Under the pieces are notes generated by a model. The model ran no database searches and had not been told where the DNA came from. It saw only the letters and a program-made list of their open reading frames with translations. Positions 1-8,503 of a stretch of DNA of 64,000 nt are shown here, one piece after another. Numbering within the stretch: the stretch's first letter is position 1; each line of letters opens with the position of its first letter. The stretch spans positions 1-64,000 of the forward strand of contig NZ_CALKTC010000083.1 in assembly GCF_937996225.1 (NCBI RefSeq), given 5' to 3'. A program made the translations under genes and the position numbers. The stretch is from an uncultured Campylobacter sp. Lineage in GTDB: Bacteria; Campylobacterota; Campylobacteria; Campylobacterales; Campylobacteraceae.

Positions 1-539
1 TCATCCAGATCGATACGACAAATATTTTGTTCGTCTGCGGCGGCGCGTTCGACGGGCTAAACGAGATCATAAACCGCCGCATCGGGCAAAACGTGTTAGG
101 GTTTAACCAAACCAAGCGCAGCAAAAAAGAGAGTTTAAATTTACTAAACATGGTCGAGGCCGACGATCTGGTGCATTACGGCATAATCCCCGAGCTCATC
201 GGGCGATTGCACGTAGTGGCTACGCTAAATGAGATCGACGAAAAGGCGATGGTTAGAATTTTAACCGAGCCGAAAAACGCGATCTTAAAGCAATATCAAA
301 AGCTCTTTGCGATAGACGGCGCAAATTTAAAATTTGACGACGACGCGCTAAGGGAGGTCGCGAGCCTTGCGATTAAGCGCAAAACCGGTGCGCGCGGGCT
401 TCGTAGCATAATCGAGGAGATCATGATCGATATTATGTTTGATCTGCCTGAGCTTAAAGGCTATGATGTCATCATCTCGAAAGAGGTCGTAGATGGCGTT
501 TCTAAGCCGATACTTGTAAAACAAAATTTAACTGCATAA
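1..539 (+). CDS. clpX: ATP-dependent Clp protease ATP-binding subunit ClpX (C-terminal part)
   Basis: The gene enters from the left edge; the frame is open from base 3 and gives 178 residues. ClpX is the AAA+ unfoldase that feeds substrates to the ClpP protease in the cytoplasm. The visible part begins within the ATPase core (TTNILFVCGGAFDGL, close to the Walker B/sensor region) and contains IPELIGRLHVVATL and the sensor-2 stretch KTGARGLRSIIEEIM, where the GAR arginine contacts nucleotide; these are typical of the ClpX large and small AAA+ subdomains. The zinc-binding domain and Walker A lie outside the window. mreB starts 10 bases downstream on the same strand, so the two are probably co-transcribed. 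Identification is firm; only the missing 5' part is uncertain. Confidence 0.95.
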   Translation, partial: IQIDTTNILFVCGGAFDGLNEIINRRIGQNVLGFNQTKRSKKESLNLLNMVEADDLVHYGIIPELIGRLHVVATLNEIDEKAMVRILTEPKNAILKQYQKLFAIDGANLKFDDDALREVASLAIKRKTGARGLRSIIEEIMIDIMFDLPELKGYDVIISKEVVDGVSKPILVKQNLTA

Positions 540-548
540 AGGGGATAA

Positions 549-1583
549 ATGTTACTTGATTCGATTCTAGGATTATTTTCTAGGGATATGGGTATTGATC
601 TAGGCACGGCAAACACGCTGGTGCTACTAAAAGATAAAGGCATCATCATCAACGAACCGAGCGTCGTCGCGGTGCAAAACGAACGCTACGGCAAGCAAAG
701 AATCATCGCCGTGGGCGCCGAGGCTAAAGAGATGCTCGGACGCACTCCGGGCGACATCGAAGCGGTGCGCCCGATGAAAGACGGCGTTATCGCGGATTTT
801 GATATGACGGAGAAGATGATTAGGTATTTCATCGAAAAGACCCACAAGCGCCGCTTCTTCGTAAGCCCGCGCATTATCATCTCGGTTCCTTACGGGCTAA
901 CTCAGGTCGAGCGCAAAGCTGTGCGAGAAAGCGCGATGATAGCGGGCGCACGCGAGGTTTATCTAATCGAAGAGCCGATGGCTGCGGCGATCGGTGCGGG
1001 TTTGCCGGTCAATGAAGCGCGCGGCTCGTTGGTCGTAGATATCGGCGGCGGTACCACCGAAATCGGCGTTATCTCTTTAGGCGGTATCATCAGTGCCAAA
1101 TCCGTCCGAGTCGCGGGCGATAAGATCGACGCAAGCATCGTTAACTACGTCAAAGAAAAATATAGCCTGCTTATTTCGGAGCGTGCGGCCGAGGAGATTA
1201 AGATCAAGATCGGCACGGCGGTGCAGCAGCAAAAAGATCTTACATACACGGTCAAAGGAAAAGACCAGATCAGCGGGCTTTTAAGCTCAGTCGATCTTAC
1301 GAGCGAGGACGTTAGAGAGGCGATCAAAGATTCGATCAGAGAGATTGCGGACGCGCTGAAATTTGTCCTTGAGAGCATACAGCCCGAAGTTGCCGCCGAT
1401 ATCGTCGAAAACGGCGTCGTGCTAACGGGTGGCGGTGCGCTCATTCGCGGATTAGATAAATATCTAAGCGACACCGTAAAGCTTCCGGTTTTCGTCGCGG
1501 ATGAGCCGCTGCTTTGCGTCGCAAACGGCACGGGAAAAGCCCTAGAAGAGATCAAATCGCTAAAACAAGCGGCAAATGACTAA
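549..1583 (+). CDS. mreB: Rod shape-determining protein MreB
   Basis: MreB (344 aa, the usual family length) is the bacterial actin homologue that polymerises under the inner membrane and guides the cell-wall elongation machinery. The sequence shows the actin-fold phosphate-1 loop (MGIDLGTANTLV, about residues 14-25), the phosphate-2 loop (VVDIGGGTTEIGVISLGG, about 160-177) and the adenosine loop (VVLTGGGALIRGLD, about 290-303). The start is preceded by AAAGGGGATAA, a good ribosome binding site. The mreC start lies inside the last codons of mreB (8-base overlap), so the two are translationally coupled, as is usual for mre operons. No mreD is seen; carB follows mreC instead. Confidence 0.97.
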   Translation: MLLDSILGLFSRDMGIDLGTANTLVLLKDKGIIINEPSVVAVQNERYGKQRIIAVGAEAKEMLGRTPGDIEAVRPMKDGVIADFDMTEKMIRYFIEKTHKRRFFVSPRIIISVPYGLTQVERKAVRESAMIAGAREVYLIEEPMAAAIGAGLPVNEARGSLVVDIGGGTTEIGVISLGGIISAKSVRVAGDKIDASIVNYVKEKYSLLISERAAEEIKIKIGTAVQQQKDLTYTVKGKDQISGLLSSVDLTSEDVREAIKDSIREIADALKFVLESIQPEVAADIVENGVVLTGGGALIRGLDKYLSDTVKLPVFVADEPLLCVANGTGKALEEIKSLKQAAND

Positions 1584-2325
1584 TTTCAAACTCCTCCTCG
1601 TCGCGGTTTTGCTGGTAGCCGTTTCGCTAACGTTCGGCTCGTATATCCACGGCAAATTTATCGGATTTGCAGGAGGAATTTTAGAGGTTTATTACGGCGT
1701 GAGCGATCGGGTAAAAAGCGCTGTGAACGAGCATTTTAATCAAGCAGAGACGATCAAAGCTCTACGAGAAGAAAATGCCGAGCTAAAAAAATCGGCGATG
1801 CTGCTTAGTACGTTCGCGGGCGAGCTGAATAAAATTTTGATCGACAAAAACAGCTCCGTCTACGAGCCCAAAGTCCAGCTCGTAAAGGCGCTGAGCTACG
1901 CGAATCTAAACGACTACAACAAATTCTTCGTAAATTTTGAAAATTTTAACCCAAACAAAATTTACGGTCTCATCAGCGAGGGCAAGACCGCAGGAATTTT
2001 AGTAAATAAAGACGGGCGCCCGCTTGCGATCTTGCAGCGCGACGAAAAGAGCAACTTCTCCGTTTTCATAGGAGATGCTCAAATTCCGGGCGTCGCGGGC
2101 GGCGAAAAAAACGAGCTCGTAGTCAGATACATCCCTCAATGGCTCGATCCCAAGGTGGGCGATGAGGTGCTTACCAGCGGCAAGGACGGGATTTTTTTTG
2201 CCGGCGTGCCGGTAGGGAAAGTTAAAGAGATTCAAAGCGGGAAGCTATATAAAAGCGCCGTCGTAGAGCCCTACGTGAGCTCCGAGATGCCGGCGTTTTT
2301 GTATGTCGTTACAAAGGAAAATTGA
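1576..2325 (+). CDS. mreC: Rod shape-determining protein MreC
   Basis: A 249-residue protein with a single N-terminal membrane anchor (about residues 5-25), a short coiled-coil stretch (about 55-80, QAETIKALREENAELKK) and a periplasmic beta-rich domain ending in the family signature VGDEVLTSGKDGIFFAGVPVGKV. MreC is the periplasmic scaffold linking MreB filaments to the PBP2/RodA elongasome. The ATG overlaps the 3' end of mreB by 8 bases and the stop overlaps the carB start (TGATG). It is shorter than the E. coli protein, mostly in the N-terminal linker, which is common in Campylobacterota. Confidence 0.93.
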   Translation: MTNFKLLLVAVLLVAVSLTFGSYIHGKFIGFAGGILEVYYGVSDRVKSAVNEHFNQAETIKALREENAELKKSAMLLSTFAGELNKILIDKNSSVYEPKVQLVKALSYANLNDYNKFFVNFENFNPNKIYGLISEGKTAGILVNKDGRPLAILQRDEKSNFSVFIGDAQIPGVAGGEKNELVVRYIPQWLDPKVGDEVLTSGKDGIFFAGVPVGKVKEIQSGKLYKSAVVEPYVSSEMPAFLYVVTKEN

Positions 2326-5300
2326 TGCCCAAAAGAGATGATATTAAGACGATTTTGCTGATCGGCAGCGGTCCGATCGTAATCGGTCAGGCGTGCGAGT
2401 TCGATTACAGCGGCACGCAGGCGGCTAAGACGCTAAAGAGCCTCGGATACCGCGTAGTGCTAATAAATTCTAACCCTGCTACCATTATGACCGATCCCGA
2501 TTTTGCCGACGCTACCTATATCGAGCCGATCACCAAAGAGAGCATTTTGCGTATCATAAAGCGTGAGGGCGTCGATGCGATCCTGCCTACGATGGGCGGA
2601 CAGGTCGCGCTAAACGTCGCGATGGAGGCTTACGAAAGCGGTGAGCTAGCGGGGGTAAAATTTCTAGGCGCCAAGCCTGAAGCGATAAAAAAGGGCGAGG
2701 ATAGGGTAAAATTTAAAGAGGCGATGATTAAGATCGGAATGGATCTGCCTAAATCCAAATACGCTTACAATATCGAAGAAGCGATGGCTGCTGCAAATGA
2801 GATCGGCTTTCCGCTCATTATCCGCGCTAGCTACACCTTAGGTGGCGCAGGTAGCGGCGTGGCGTACAATATCGATGAGTTTAAAGAGGTCGCGCAAAAC
2901 GGGCTAGATGTAAGCCCGATAAATGAAATTTTGATCGAAGAGAGCCTGCTTGGATGGAAAGAGTTCGAAATGGAGGTGATCCGCGATCATAAGGACAACT
3001 GCATCATCGTCTGCTCGATCGAAAATTTCGACCCGATGGGGGTGCATACGGGCGATAGTATCACGGTTGCGCCCGCTCTTACGCTTACCGATAAAGAATA
3101 CCAGGCGATGCGCGACGCGAGTTTTAAAATTTTACGCGAGATCGGCGTGGATACGGGCGGCAGTAACGTGCAGTTTGCGGTAAATCCGCAAACGGGGCGG
3201 ATGATCGTCATCGAGATGAACCCGCGCGTAAGCCGCAGTTCGGCGCTTGCGTCCAAAGCCACGGGCTATCCGATCGCCAAGGTCGCTACGATGCTGGCGG
3301 TAGGCTTTAGCCTGGATGAGATCAAAAACGACATCACCGGCACGCCCGCGAGCTTTGAGCCGGTGATCGATTATATCGTGACTAAAATTCCGCGCTTTGC
3401 GTTTGAAAAATTCCCAGGCGCAAACCCCTATCTCGGCACCGCAATGAAGAGTATCGGCGAGGTGATGGCGATCGGGCGCAGCTTTAAAGAGAGCATTCAA
3501 AAGGCGCTGTGCTCGCTGGAGAAGGGCTACTTCGGCTTCGTGGAGCTAAATTTAAGCGAAAAGGATCTCATCTTCGGGCTTCGCAACGCGCAGCAAGATA
3601 GAATTTTATATATCGCCCAGGGCTTTAGAGCGGGCATGAGCGTGGATCAAATTTACGAGCTTAGCAAGATCGACCGCTGGTTTTTGAGCCAGATAGAGCA
3701 GATTGTAAAATTTGAAGAACGCATCGATATGGAGATCATCAACGATGCGGCGCTTTTGAGACAGGCCAAGAGCTGGGGCTTTAGCGACAAGATGATCGCA
3801 AATTTGATCAACAAAAAAGATAGTCTGGGTCTTACGCAAAACGACATCTATTTTGCCTGCGCCAGACAGGGCATCGGCCTTGAATACAACGAAGTAGATA
3901 CCTGTGCTGGCGAGTTTGCGGCGCTTACCCCGTATCTGTACTCCAGCACCAACATAACGCCCGCCATCGCAAGCCGTAAAATTTCAAAAGATAATAAAAA
4001 AGTCCTCATCATCGGTGGCGGTCCGAACCGCATCGGACAGGGCATCGAGTTTGACTACTGCTGCGTGCACGCCAGCTACGCTCTGCGCGATATGGGAATC
4101 ACCACGATAATGTATAACTGCAACCCCGAAACCGTCAGCACCGACTACGACACGAGCGATATTTTATACTTCGAGCCGATCGATTTCGAGCACGTTAGAG
4201 CGGTCATCGAGGCTGAGAGCCCTGACGGCGTGATTGTGCATTTCGGAGGCCAAACTCCGCTAAAGCTCGCCAAGCGCTTAAGTACCGTGGGAGCCAAGAT
4301 CATCGGCACGAGCGCGCGCACGATAGACGTAGCGGAGGACCGCAAGAAATTTAGCGAGTTCATCGCAAGTATCGGCGTTAAGCAGCCTAAAAACGATACC
4401 GCCGTAAGCGAAGCCGAAGCGATCGAAAAGGCCGCTGCGATCGGCTACCCCGTGCTCGTGCGCCCTAGCTACGTGCTCGGCGGTCGCGCAATGCGGCGCG
4501 TGCATAGCGAAGCCGAGCTTAGGCTGTATATGAGCGAAGCCGTGAGCGTGAGCGATCACTCGCCGGTGCTGATAGATAAATTTTTACTTGACGCGACAGA
4601 GCTTGACGTCGATGCGATCTGCGATGGGCGCGACGTATATATCGGCGCAATAATGGAGCATATCGAAGAAGCGGGTATCCACAGCGGCGATAGCGCGAGC
4701 ATTTTGCCGCCGCTTAGTCTAAGCGCGGAGATGATCGATCTGGTAAGTCGCCAAACCAAAGAGATCGCGCTAAATCTCGGCGTCGTGGGGCTTATGAATA
4801 TTCAATTCGCGATTTTTGAAAACGAGCTCTACATTATCGAGGTAAATCCGCGCGCGAGCCGCACCGTGCCGTTCGTGAGCAAGGCGACCGGAATTCCGAT
4901 GGCAAAGGTTGCTACCCGCGTAATGTGGCAAGGGGACCTGCGCGAGGCTTTGAAATTTTACGACGAGTTCGGCGTGCTGGTCGAAGAGAAGGGAATTTTA
5001 AAGCCGCGTATTAAAAACCATATCTGCGTTAAAGAGAGCGTCTTTCCTTTCAACAAGCTTGCGGGCGCGGATTTGATTTTGGGGCCTGAGATGAAAAGCA
5101 CCGGCGAGGTGATGGGTATCGGCGAGAGCTTTGCCAAGAGCTTTGCTAAATCTCAAATCGGCGCGAGCAATGCGCTTCCAAGCGGCGGCAAGGTATTTTT
5201 GTCACTAGCTGATCACGACAAGCTGCGAGCCGTGGAGCTTGCGCGCGCGTTTACGGATGCGGGCTTTAGTATCGCGGCTACGAGCGGCACTCACAAGCTG

Positions 5301-5588
5301 CTGGGAGAAAACGGCGTAGAGTGCGAGTTTGTCTATAAAATTAGCGAGGGTCGCCCAAATATCGAGGACAAGCTCAAAAACGGCGAAATTTCGCTCGTCA
5401 TCAACACTAGCGATAGCAAATCAAGCTCCACCGATGCCGCGAAGATCCGCCAGAGCGTACTGCGCTTTAGACTACCGTATTTTACGACGATGAAGGCGGC
5501 GATCGCCGCTACGCGCTCGATCTGCTCGATAAAGGACGAATCCGCGCTTGAAGTTAAAACGCTACAGGAGTATCTAAGCGGCAAGTAG
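2325..5588 (+). CDS. carB: Carbamoyl-phosphate synthase large subunit
   Basis: CarB (1087 aa, full length) makes carbamoyl phosphate from bicarbonate, glutamine-derived ammonia and two ATP, feeding pyrimidine and arginine synthesis; it works with the small subunit CarA, which is not in this window. Two homologous ATP-grasp halves are visible: the first begins ILLIGSGPIVIGQACEFDYSG (near residue 10), the second VLIIGGGPNRIGQGIEFDYC (about 560), each followed by EMNPRVSRSSALASKATGYP-like or EVNPRASRTVPFVSKATGIP metal/ATP-binding stretches. The C-terminal 140 residues form the MGS-like allosteric domain. I chose the ATG at 2325, which overlaps the mreC TGA, over the TTG one codon earlier. Confidence 0.97.
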   Translation: MPKRDDIKTILLIGSGPIVIGQACEFDYSGTQAAKTLKSLGYRVVLINSNPATIMTDPDFADATYIEPITKESILRIIKREGVDAILPTMGGQVALNVAMEAYESGELAGVKFLGAKPEAIKKGEDRVKFKEAMIKIGMDLPKSKYAYNIEEAMAAANEIGFPLIIRASYTLGGAGSGVAYNIDEFKEVAQNGLDVSPINEILIEESLLGWKEFEMEVIRDHKDNCIIVCSIENFDPMGVHTGDSITVAPALTLTDKEYQAMRDASFKILREIGVDTGGSNVQFAVNPQTGRMIVIEMNPRVSRSSALASKATGYPIAKVATMLAVGFSLDEIKNDITGTPASFEPVIDYIVTKIPRFAFEKFPGANPYLGTAMKSIGEVMAIGRSFKESIQKALCSLEKGYFGFVELNLSEKDLIFGLRNAQQDRILYIAQGFRAGMSVDQIYELSKIDRWFLSQIEQIVKFEERIDMEIINDAALLRQAKSWGFSDKMIANLINKKDSLGLTQNDIYFACARQGIGLEYNEVDTCAGEFAALTPYLYSSTNITPAIASRKISKDNKKVLIIGGGPNRIGQGIEFDYCCVHASYALRDMGITTIMYNCNPETVSTDYDTSDILYFEPIDFEHVRAVIEAESPDGVIVHFGGQTPLKLAKRLSTVGAKIIGTSARTIDVAEDRKKFSEFIASIGVKQPKNDTAVSEAEAIEKAAAIGYPVLVRPSYVLGGRAMRRVHSEAELRLYMSEAVSVSDHSPVLIDKFLLDATELDVDAICDGRDVYIGAIMEHIEEAGIHSGDSASILPPLSLSAEMIDLVSRQTKEIALNLGVVGLMNIQFAIFENELYIIEVNPRASRTVPFVSKATGIPMAKVATRVMWQGDLREALKFYDEFGVLVEEKGILKPRIKNHICVKESVFPFNKLAGADLILGPEMKSTGEVMGIGESFAKSFAKSQIGASNALPSGGKVFLSLADHDKLRAVELARAFTDAGFSIAATSGTHKLLGENGVECEFVYKISEGRPNIEDKLKNGEISLVINTSDSKSSSTDAAKIRQSVLRFRLPYFTTMKAAIAATRSICSIKDESALEVKTLQEYLSGK

Positions 5589-6146
5589 CGCGAGCAGGCT
5601 TCTGCCGGCACCGTGCCGCGATAAAATTTTAGGAAGCGAAATTCTACTGTGAAAATTAGAGCATGGAATTTCTAAATTTTATCGGCAGCATCCATTCTAT
5701 ATACATAAAATTTTTTAAGAGATACTATTAAATGAGTGAAGATAGGCAACGCAAGGATTTGCAAGCTAAGGTTTGAGCTACTGCAAATCGCGTATGAGGC
5801 TCGGTAGATGGGGCTTTAATAAATGCGCAAAAAAGTATAATCTGTTCTAAGCAGATTTATATAAATTTTAAAATCTAGCTCTTCGCCGTCGATTCCATCA
5901 TTTTAGACGGTTGTTAACTTTGCGACCGTATCGACTCCAAAGCAAAATTTGCTCGCGCCGAAGTCTGCAGCGCTTATGCCGCTGCTTCTAGGATCGCTTT
6001 TAAGCTTGGCAAAATCGCTGATTACTATCACGCAAATCCTTTAAATTTATCAAATTTAACGCACGGCAGGGCGAACTGCGCGCTTGCCCTTGCGTTATCG
6101 GCGTTAAATTCTATAAAATTTAATGCACGGCGGCGGATTTTAAAAT
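5589..6146. other. 558-base gap without a convincing gene
   Basis: Between carB and the convergent SurA-like gene there is no ORF with recognisable similarity. It holds several A3T3-type words and two similar short stretches (AACGCACGGCAGGG near 6058 and AATGCACGGCGGCGG near 6122). The only small frame with a good ribosome binding site is a 42-codon reverse-strand GTG ORF at 5903-6031 (AAAGGATTTGC before the GTG), which I cannot name; it may be a tiny gene, a remnant, or chance. Confidence 0.5.
5903..6031 (-). CDS. Possible 42-residue hypothetical ORF
   Basis: A short reverse-strand frame starting with GTG at 6031, with AAAGG placed a few bases upstream, and ending in TAA. The translation begins VIVISDFAKLKSDPRSSGIS and ends FGVDTVAKLTTV. 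It has no membrane segment or motif I recognise. Against it: it is very short, has no obvious promoter, and lies in a gap otherwise filled with A3T3 words. It could also be a fragment of a decayed gene. Confidence 0.2.
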   Translation of the reverse strand: MIVISDFAKLKSDPRSSGISAADFGASKFCFGVDTVAKLTTV

Positions 6147-6160
6147 TTACCGCCTTTTTT
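6132..6160 (+). terminator. Possible forward intrinsic terminator
   Basis: On the forward strand GGCGG is followed, after an A/T loop, by CCGCC and six T residues. It lies at the convergent junction and overlaps the last codons of the reverse-strand SurA-like gene, so it could stop transcription coming from carB. The loop is large (about 13 bases) and the distance from carB is over 500 bases, so confidence is modest. Confidence 0.4.
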
Positions 6161-7037
6161 GCACTTTAACTTTTGGAGCGGTTTTTGCGCCTTGCGATTT
6201 TGCCTGCGGGCGCTCGATGATGCGGATATTGGCGTTTGAGCGGAGTCTGTCGTTAAACTCGGCGACCGCTTTTTTGCGCTCGGAGGTCACGTAGCCCTCG
6301 ATCGCTCTGTCTTGCACGCTATCGAAATCAAGCGTACGAAGTCCCTTTTTGTCGTTTACGTAAAACATCTCGTAGCCGTTTCGCGTAGGAATGATCGGCG
6401 AGAATTTGCCCTGCTCGACGTTCGTGACGATGTATTTGAGCCCCTCGTCCATTTGATTGGCCTTGAGGGTTCCTTTCATCACATACACGTCGCTTGGGCG
6501 GAGCTTTGGATTTGCGCGGATCTTATCTAGCGGAGCCTGAGATTTCGCGATATAGCGGGTGAGCGTGATGCTATCGAAAGTCGTGAATAATGAACTATTT
6601 TGGCTATAGAATTTTTTGACATTTTCGGGGGTCGTGCGGTGCTGTACGTCTGCGAATATCGAGCCATAGAGCTTTTCTTCAAGCAGTGTGCGGCGGACAT
6701 TTGCTTTAAAGTCATCGTAGTTTATACCTTGCTTTTGCACAGCGGTTTTGAGCTGGTCTAAGCTAAGCTTATTTTGATCGGCGATCGCTTTGAGCCTCGC
6801 GTCGATCTCCGCGTCATTTACCGCGATACCGCGACGTTTAATCTCGGATTGTTGCAGCTTTTGCCCGATTAAAATTTCCATCGCGGCTTGCGGCGAAGCG
6901 CCCGTTAGTTTTTGAACTTTGGCTAGTTCGTAGCCGGTGATCGGCTCATTATCTACCACGGCGATGACACCGTTTACTACTTCGGCATTTGCACAAACAG
7001 CACAGATCATTGCGGAAAAAAGCAGTTTCTTTATCAT
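6147..7037 (-). CDS. SurA-like periplasmic chaperone / peptidyl-prolyl isomerase family protein
   Basis: A 296-residue exported protein with a Sec signal peptide (hydrophobic to about residue 18, ANA cleavage motif before EVVNGVIAVV). The N-terminal half is a SurA-type chaperone domain (VNGVIAVVDNEPITGYELAKV, then helical EIDARLKAIADQNKLSLDQLK); the second half (about 150-265) looks like a degenerate parvulin domain. Such proteins escort unfolded outer-membrane proteins across the periplasm. By my memory of C. jejuni, a SurA-like gene sits beside gltX and the malic enzyme gene there as well (Cj1289c-Cj1287c). The C-terminal tail is lysine/arginine rich (KVKVQKRR). Whether isomerase activity is retained cannot be judged by eye. 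Confidence 0.85.
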   Translation of the reverse strand: MIKKLLFSAMICAVCANAEVVNGVIAVVDNEPITGYELAKVQKLTGASPQAAMEILIGQKLQQSEIKRRGIAVNDAEIDARLKAIADQNKLSLDQLKTAVQKQGINYDDFKANVRRTLLEEKLYGSIFADVQHRTTPENVKKFYSQNSSLFTTFDSITLTRYIAKSQAPLDKIRANPKLRPSDVYVMKGTLKANQMDEGLKYIVTNVEQGKFSPIIPTRNGYEMFYVNDKKGLRTLDFDSVQDRAIEGYVTSERKKAVAEFNDRLRSNANIRIIERPQAKSQGAKTAPKVKVQKRR

Positions 7038-7122
7038 TTTTAACCTTTATTTAGTCTTTTTGCTTTATAATTACAAGGTCGCGATTATAACATTAAATGG
7101 TAATTTTTGCAAAGGAATTTTT
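7038..7122. promoter_or_regulatory. Divergent promoter region between the SurA-like gene and gltX
   Basis: This 85-base spacer separates two divergent genes. On the forward strand TATAAT at 7066-7071 is a good sigma-70 -10 box, with a second TATAAC near 7086. On the reverse strand a TATAAA is readable in the same AT-rich core, about 30 bases before the SurA-like start. Campylobacter promoters typically have a strong -10 and a periodic AT-rich upstream region rather than a conserved -35, which fits. Confidence 0.45.
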
Positions 7123-8502
7123 ATGATAGTAACTCGTTTTGCGCCGAGTCCTACGGGATATTTACATATCGGCGGACTTAGAACGGCGCTTTTTAGTTAT
7201 CTTTATGCTAGGGCAAACGGCGGCAAATTCCTGCTGCGTATCGAGGATACTGATCTGAAGCGCAATTCGCAGGAGGCCGCGCAGGCGATCGAGGAAGCCT
7301 TTAAGTGGTGCAATCTGGACTATGATGGGCAGATCGTGTATCAAAGCTCGCGCTTTGATCTTTACAAACAATACGTCCAAAAGCTGCTAGATGAGGGCAA
7401 GGCATACAAATGCTATATGAGTAAGGACGAGCTGGATGAGCTGCGCGCGCAGCAGGAAGCTCGCAAAGAGCGCCCGCGCTACGATAATCGCTATCGCGAC
7501 TTTACCGGCACGCCGCCTGCGGGTATCGAGCCTGTGATCCGCATCAAATCCCCGCTTAGCGGTACGATAGAATTCAAAGACGGCATCAAAGGCGATATTA
7601 AATTTAACGTAGAGGACATTTTGGACGATTTCATCATCGCCAGAAGCGACGGTACGCCTACGTACAACTTCACGGTCGTGATCGACGACGCGCTGATGGG
7701 CGTCACGGACGTGATCCGCGGCGACGATCATCTAAGCAACACCCCGAAGCAGATCGTGCTGTATAATGCGCTAGGCTTTAAAATCCCGAAATTTTACCAC
7801 GTCGCGATGATCAACGGCGCCGACGGCAGTAAGCTAAGTAAACGCCACGGCGCTACCGACGTGATGGAGTATAAGCGCATGGGCTATCTGCCGCAGGCTC
7901 TGCTAAATTTTTTAGTGCGCCTGGGCTGGAGCCACGGGGATGATGAAATTTTTAGCATGGAGGAGATGAAGCGATACTTTGACCCTAACCATATCAGCAA
8001 GAGCGCTAGCACCTTCAACCAAACCAAGCTTGAGTGGCTAAACGCGCATTATATTAAAAACTCTGACGACGATGAGCTTGCCGCGCACCTTGTAGAATTC
8101 GGCGTCGATATCCGCTCGCACGCGAAAAAACATCTCATCGCCCAGCAGTACAAACAGCGCGCAAAGACGTTAGTGGAGATGGCCGAGGGCATTAAAATTC
8201 TTCTAAATCGCCCGAGCTGCTATGACGAGAAGGCGTATAAGAAATTTGTAACCGAAAGTTCGCTAAGCTTACTCGCAAAATTTTCGGATACTCTAAGCGC
8301 AAATTTAAATGCAAAGGAGTGCGAGGAAAGGACGATGGGATTTTTGGACGCAAACGGCGCCAAGCTAAAGGATCTTGCCCAGCCGCTGCGCGTTGCGATC
8401 ACGGGGGGAAGCGTAAGTCCGTCGATTTTTGAAATTTGTGAAATTTTAGGAAGCGACGAAGTTAAAACGAGAATTTCAAATTTAATCAAAAAAGGATTAT
8501 AA
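7123..8502 (+). CDS. gltX: Glutamate--tRNA ligase (GltX family)
   Basis: A class I aminoacyl-tRNA synthetase of 459 residues that charges tRNA with glutamate. The HIGH-type motif is HIGG (residues 15-18, after RFAPSPTGYL) and the KMSKS-type motif is KLSKRHGATDV (about 237). The start is the ATG at 7123, after AAAGGAATTTTT; the open frame upstream crosses the divergent promoter and is not used. Campylobacters carry two GltX paralogues, one of which in Helicobacter charges tRNA-Gln as a step before amidation. By synteny with malic enzyme and the SurA-like gene this copy would match gltX2 of C. jejuni, so it may be the tRNA-Gln type; that is inference. The malic enzyme gene starts 2 bases after the stop. 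Confidence 0.93.
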   Translation: MIVTRFAPSPTGYLHIGGLRTALFSYLYARANGGKFLLRIEDTDLKRNSQEAAQAIEEAFKWCNLDYDGQIVYQSSRFDLYKQYVQKLLDEGKAYKCYMSKDELDELRAQQEARKERPRYDNRYRDFTGTPPAGIEPVIRIKSPLSGTIEFKDGIKGDIKFNVEDILDDFIIARSDGTPTYNFTVVIDDALMGVTDVIRGDDHLSNTPKQIVLYNALGFKIPKFYHVAMINGADGSKLSKRHGATDVMEYKRMGYLPQALLNFLVRLGWSHGDDEIFSMEEMKRYFDPNHISKSASTFNQTKLEWLNAHYIKNSDDDELAAHLVEFGVDIRSHAKKHLIAQQYKQRAKTLVEMAEGIKILLNRPSCYDEKAYKKFVTESSLSLLAKFSDTLSANLNAKECEERTMGFLDANGAKLKDLAQPLRVAITGGSVSPSIFEICEILGSDEVKTRISNLIKKGL

Positions 8503-8503
8503 A

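Noticed and set aside
6937..7122. Upstream extension of the gltX frame by 62 codons
   Set aside because: It runs back through the divergent promoter region and into the SurA-like gene; the GltX family start (RFAPSPTGYLHIGG) begins right after the ATG at 7123, which has a good ribosome binding site.
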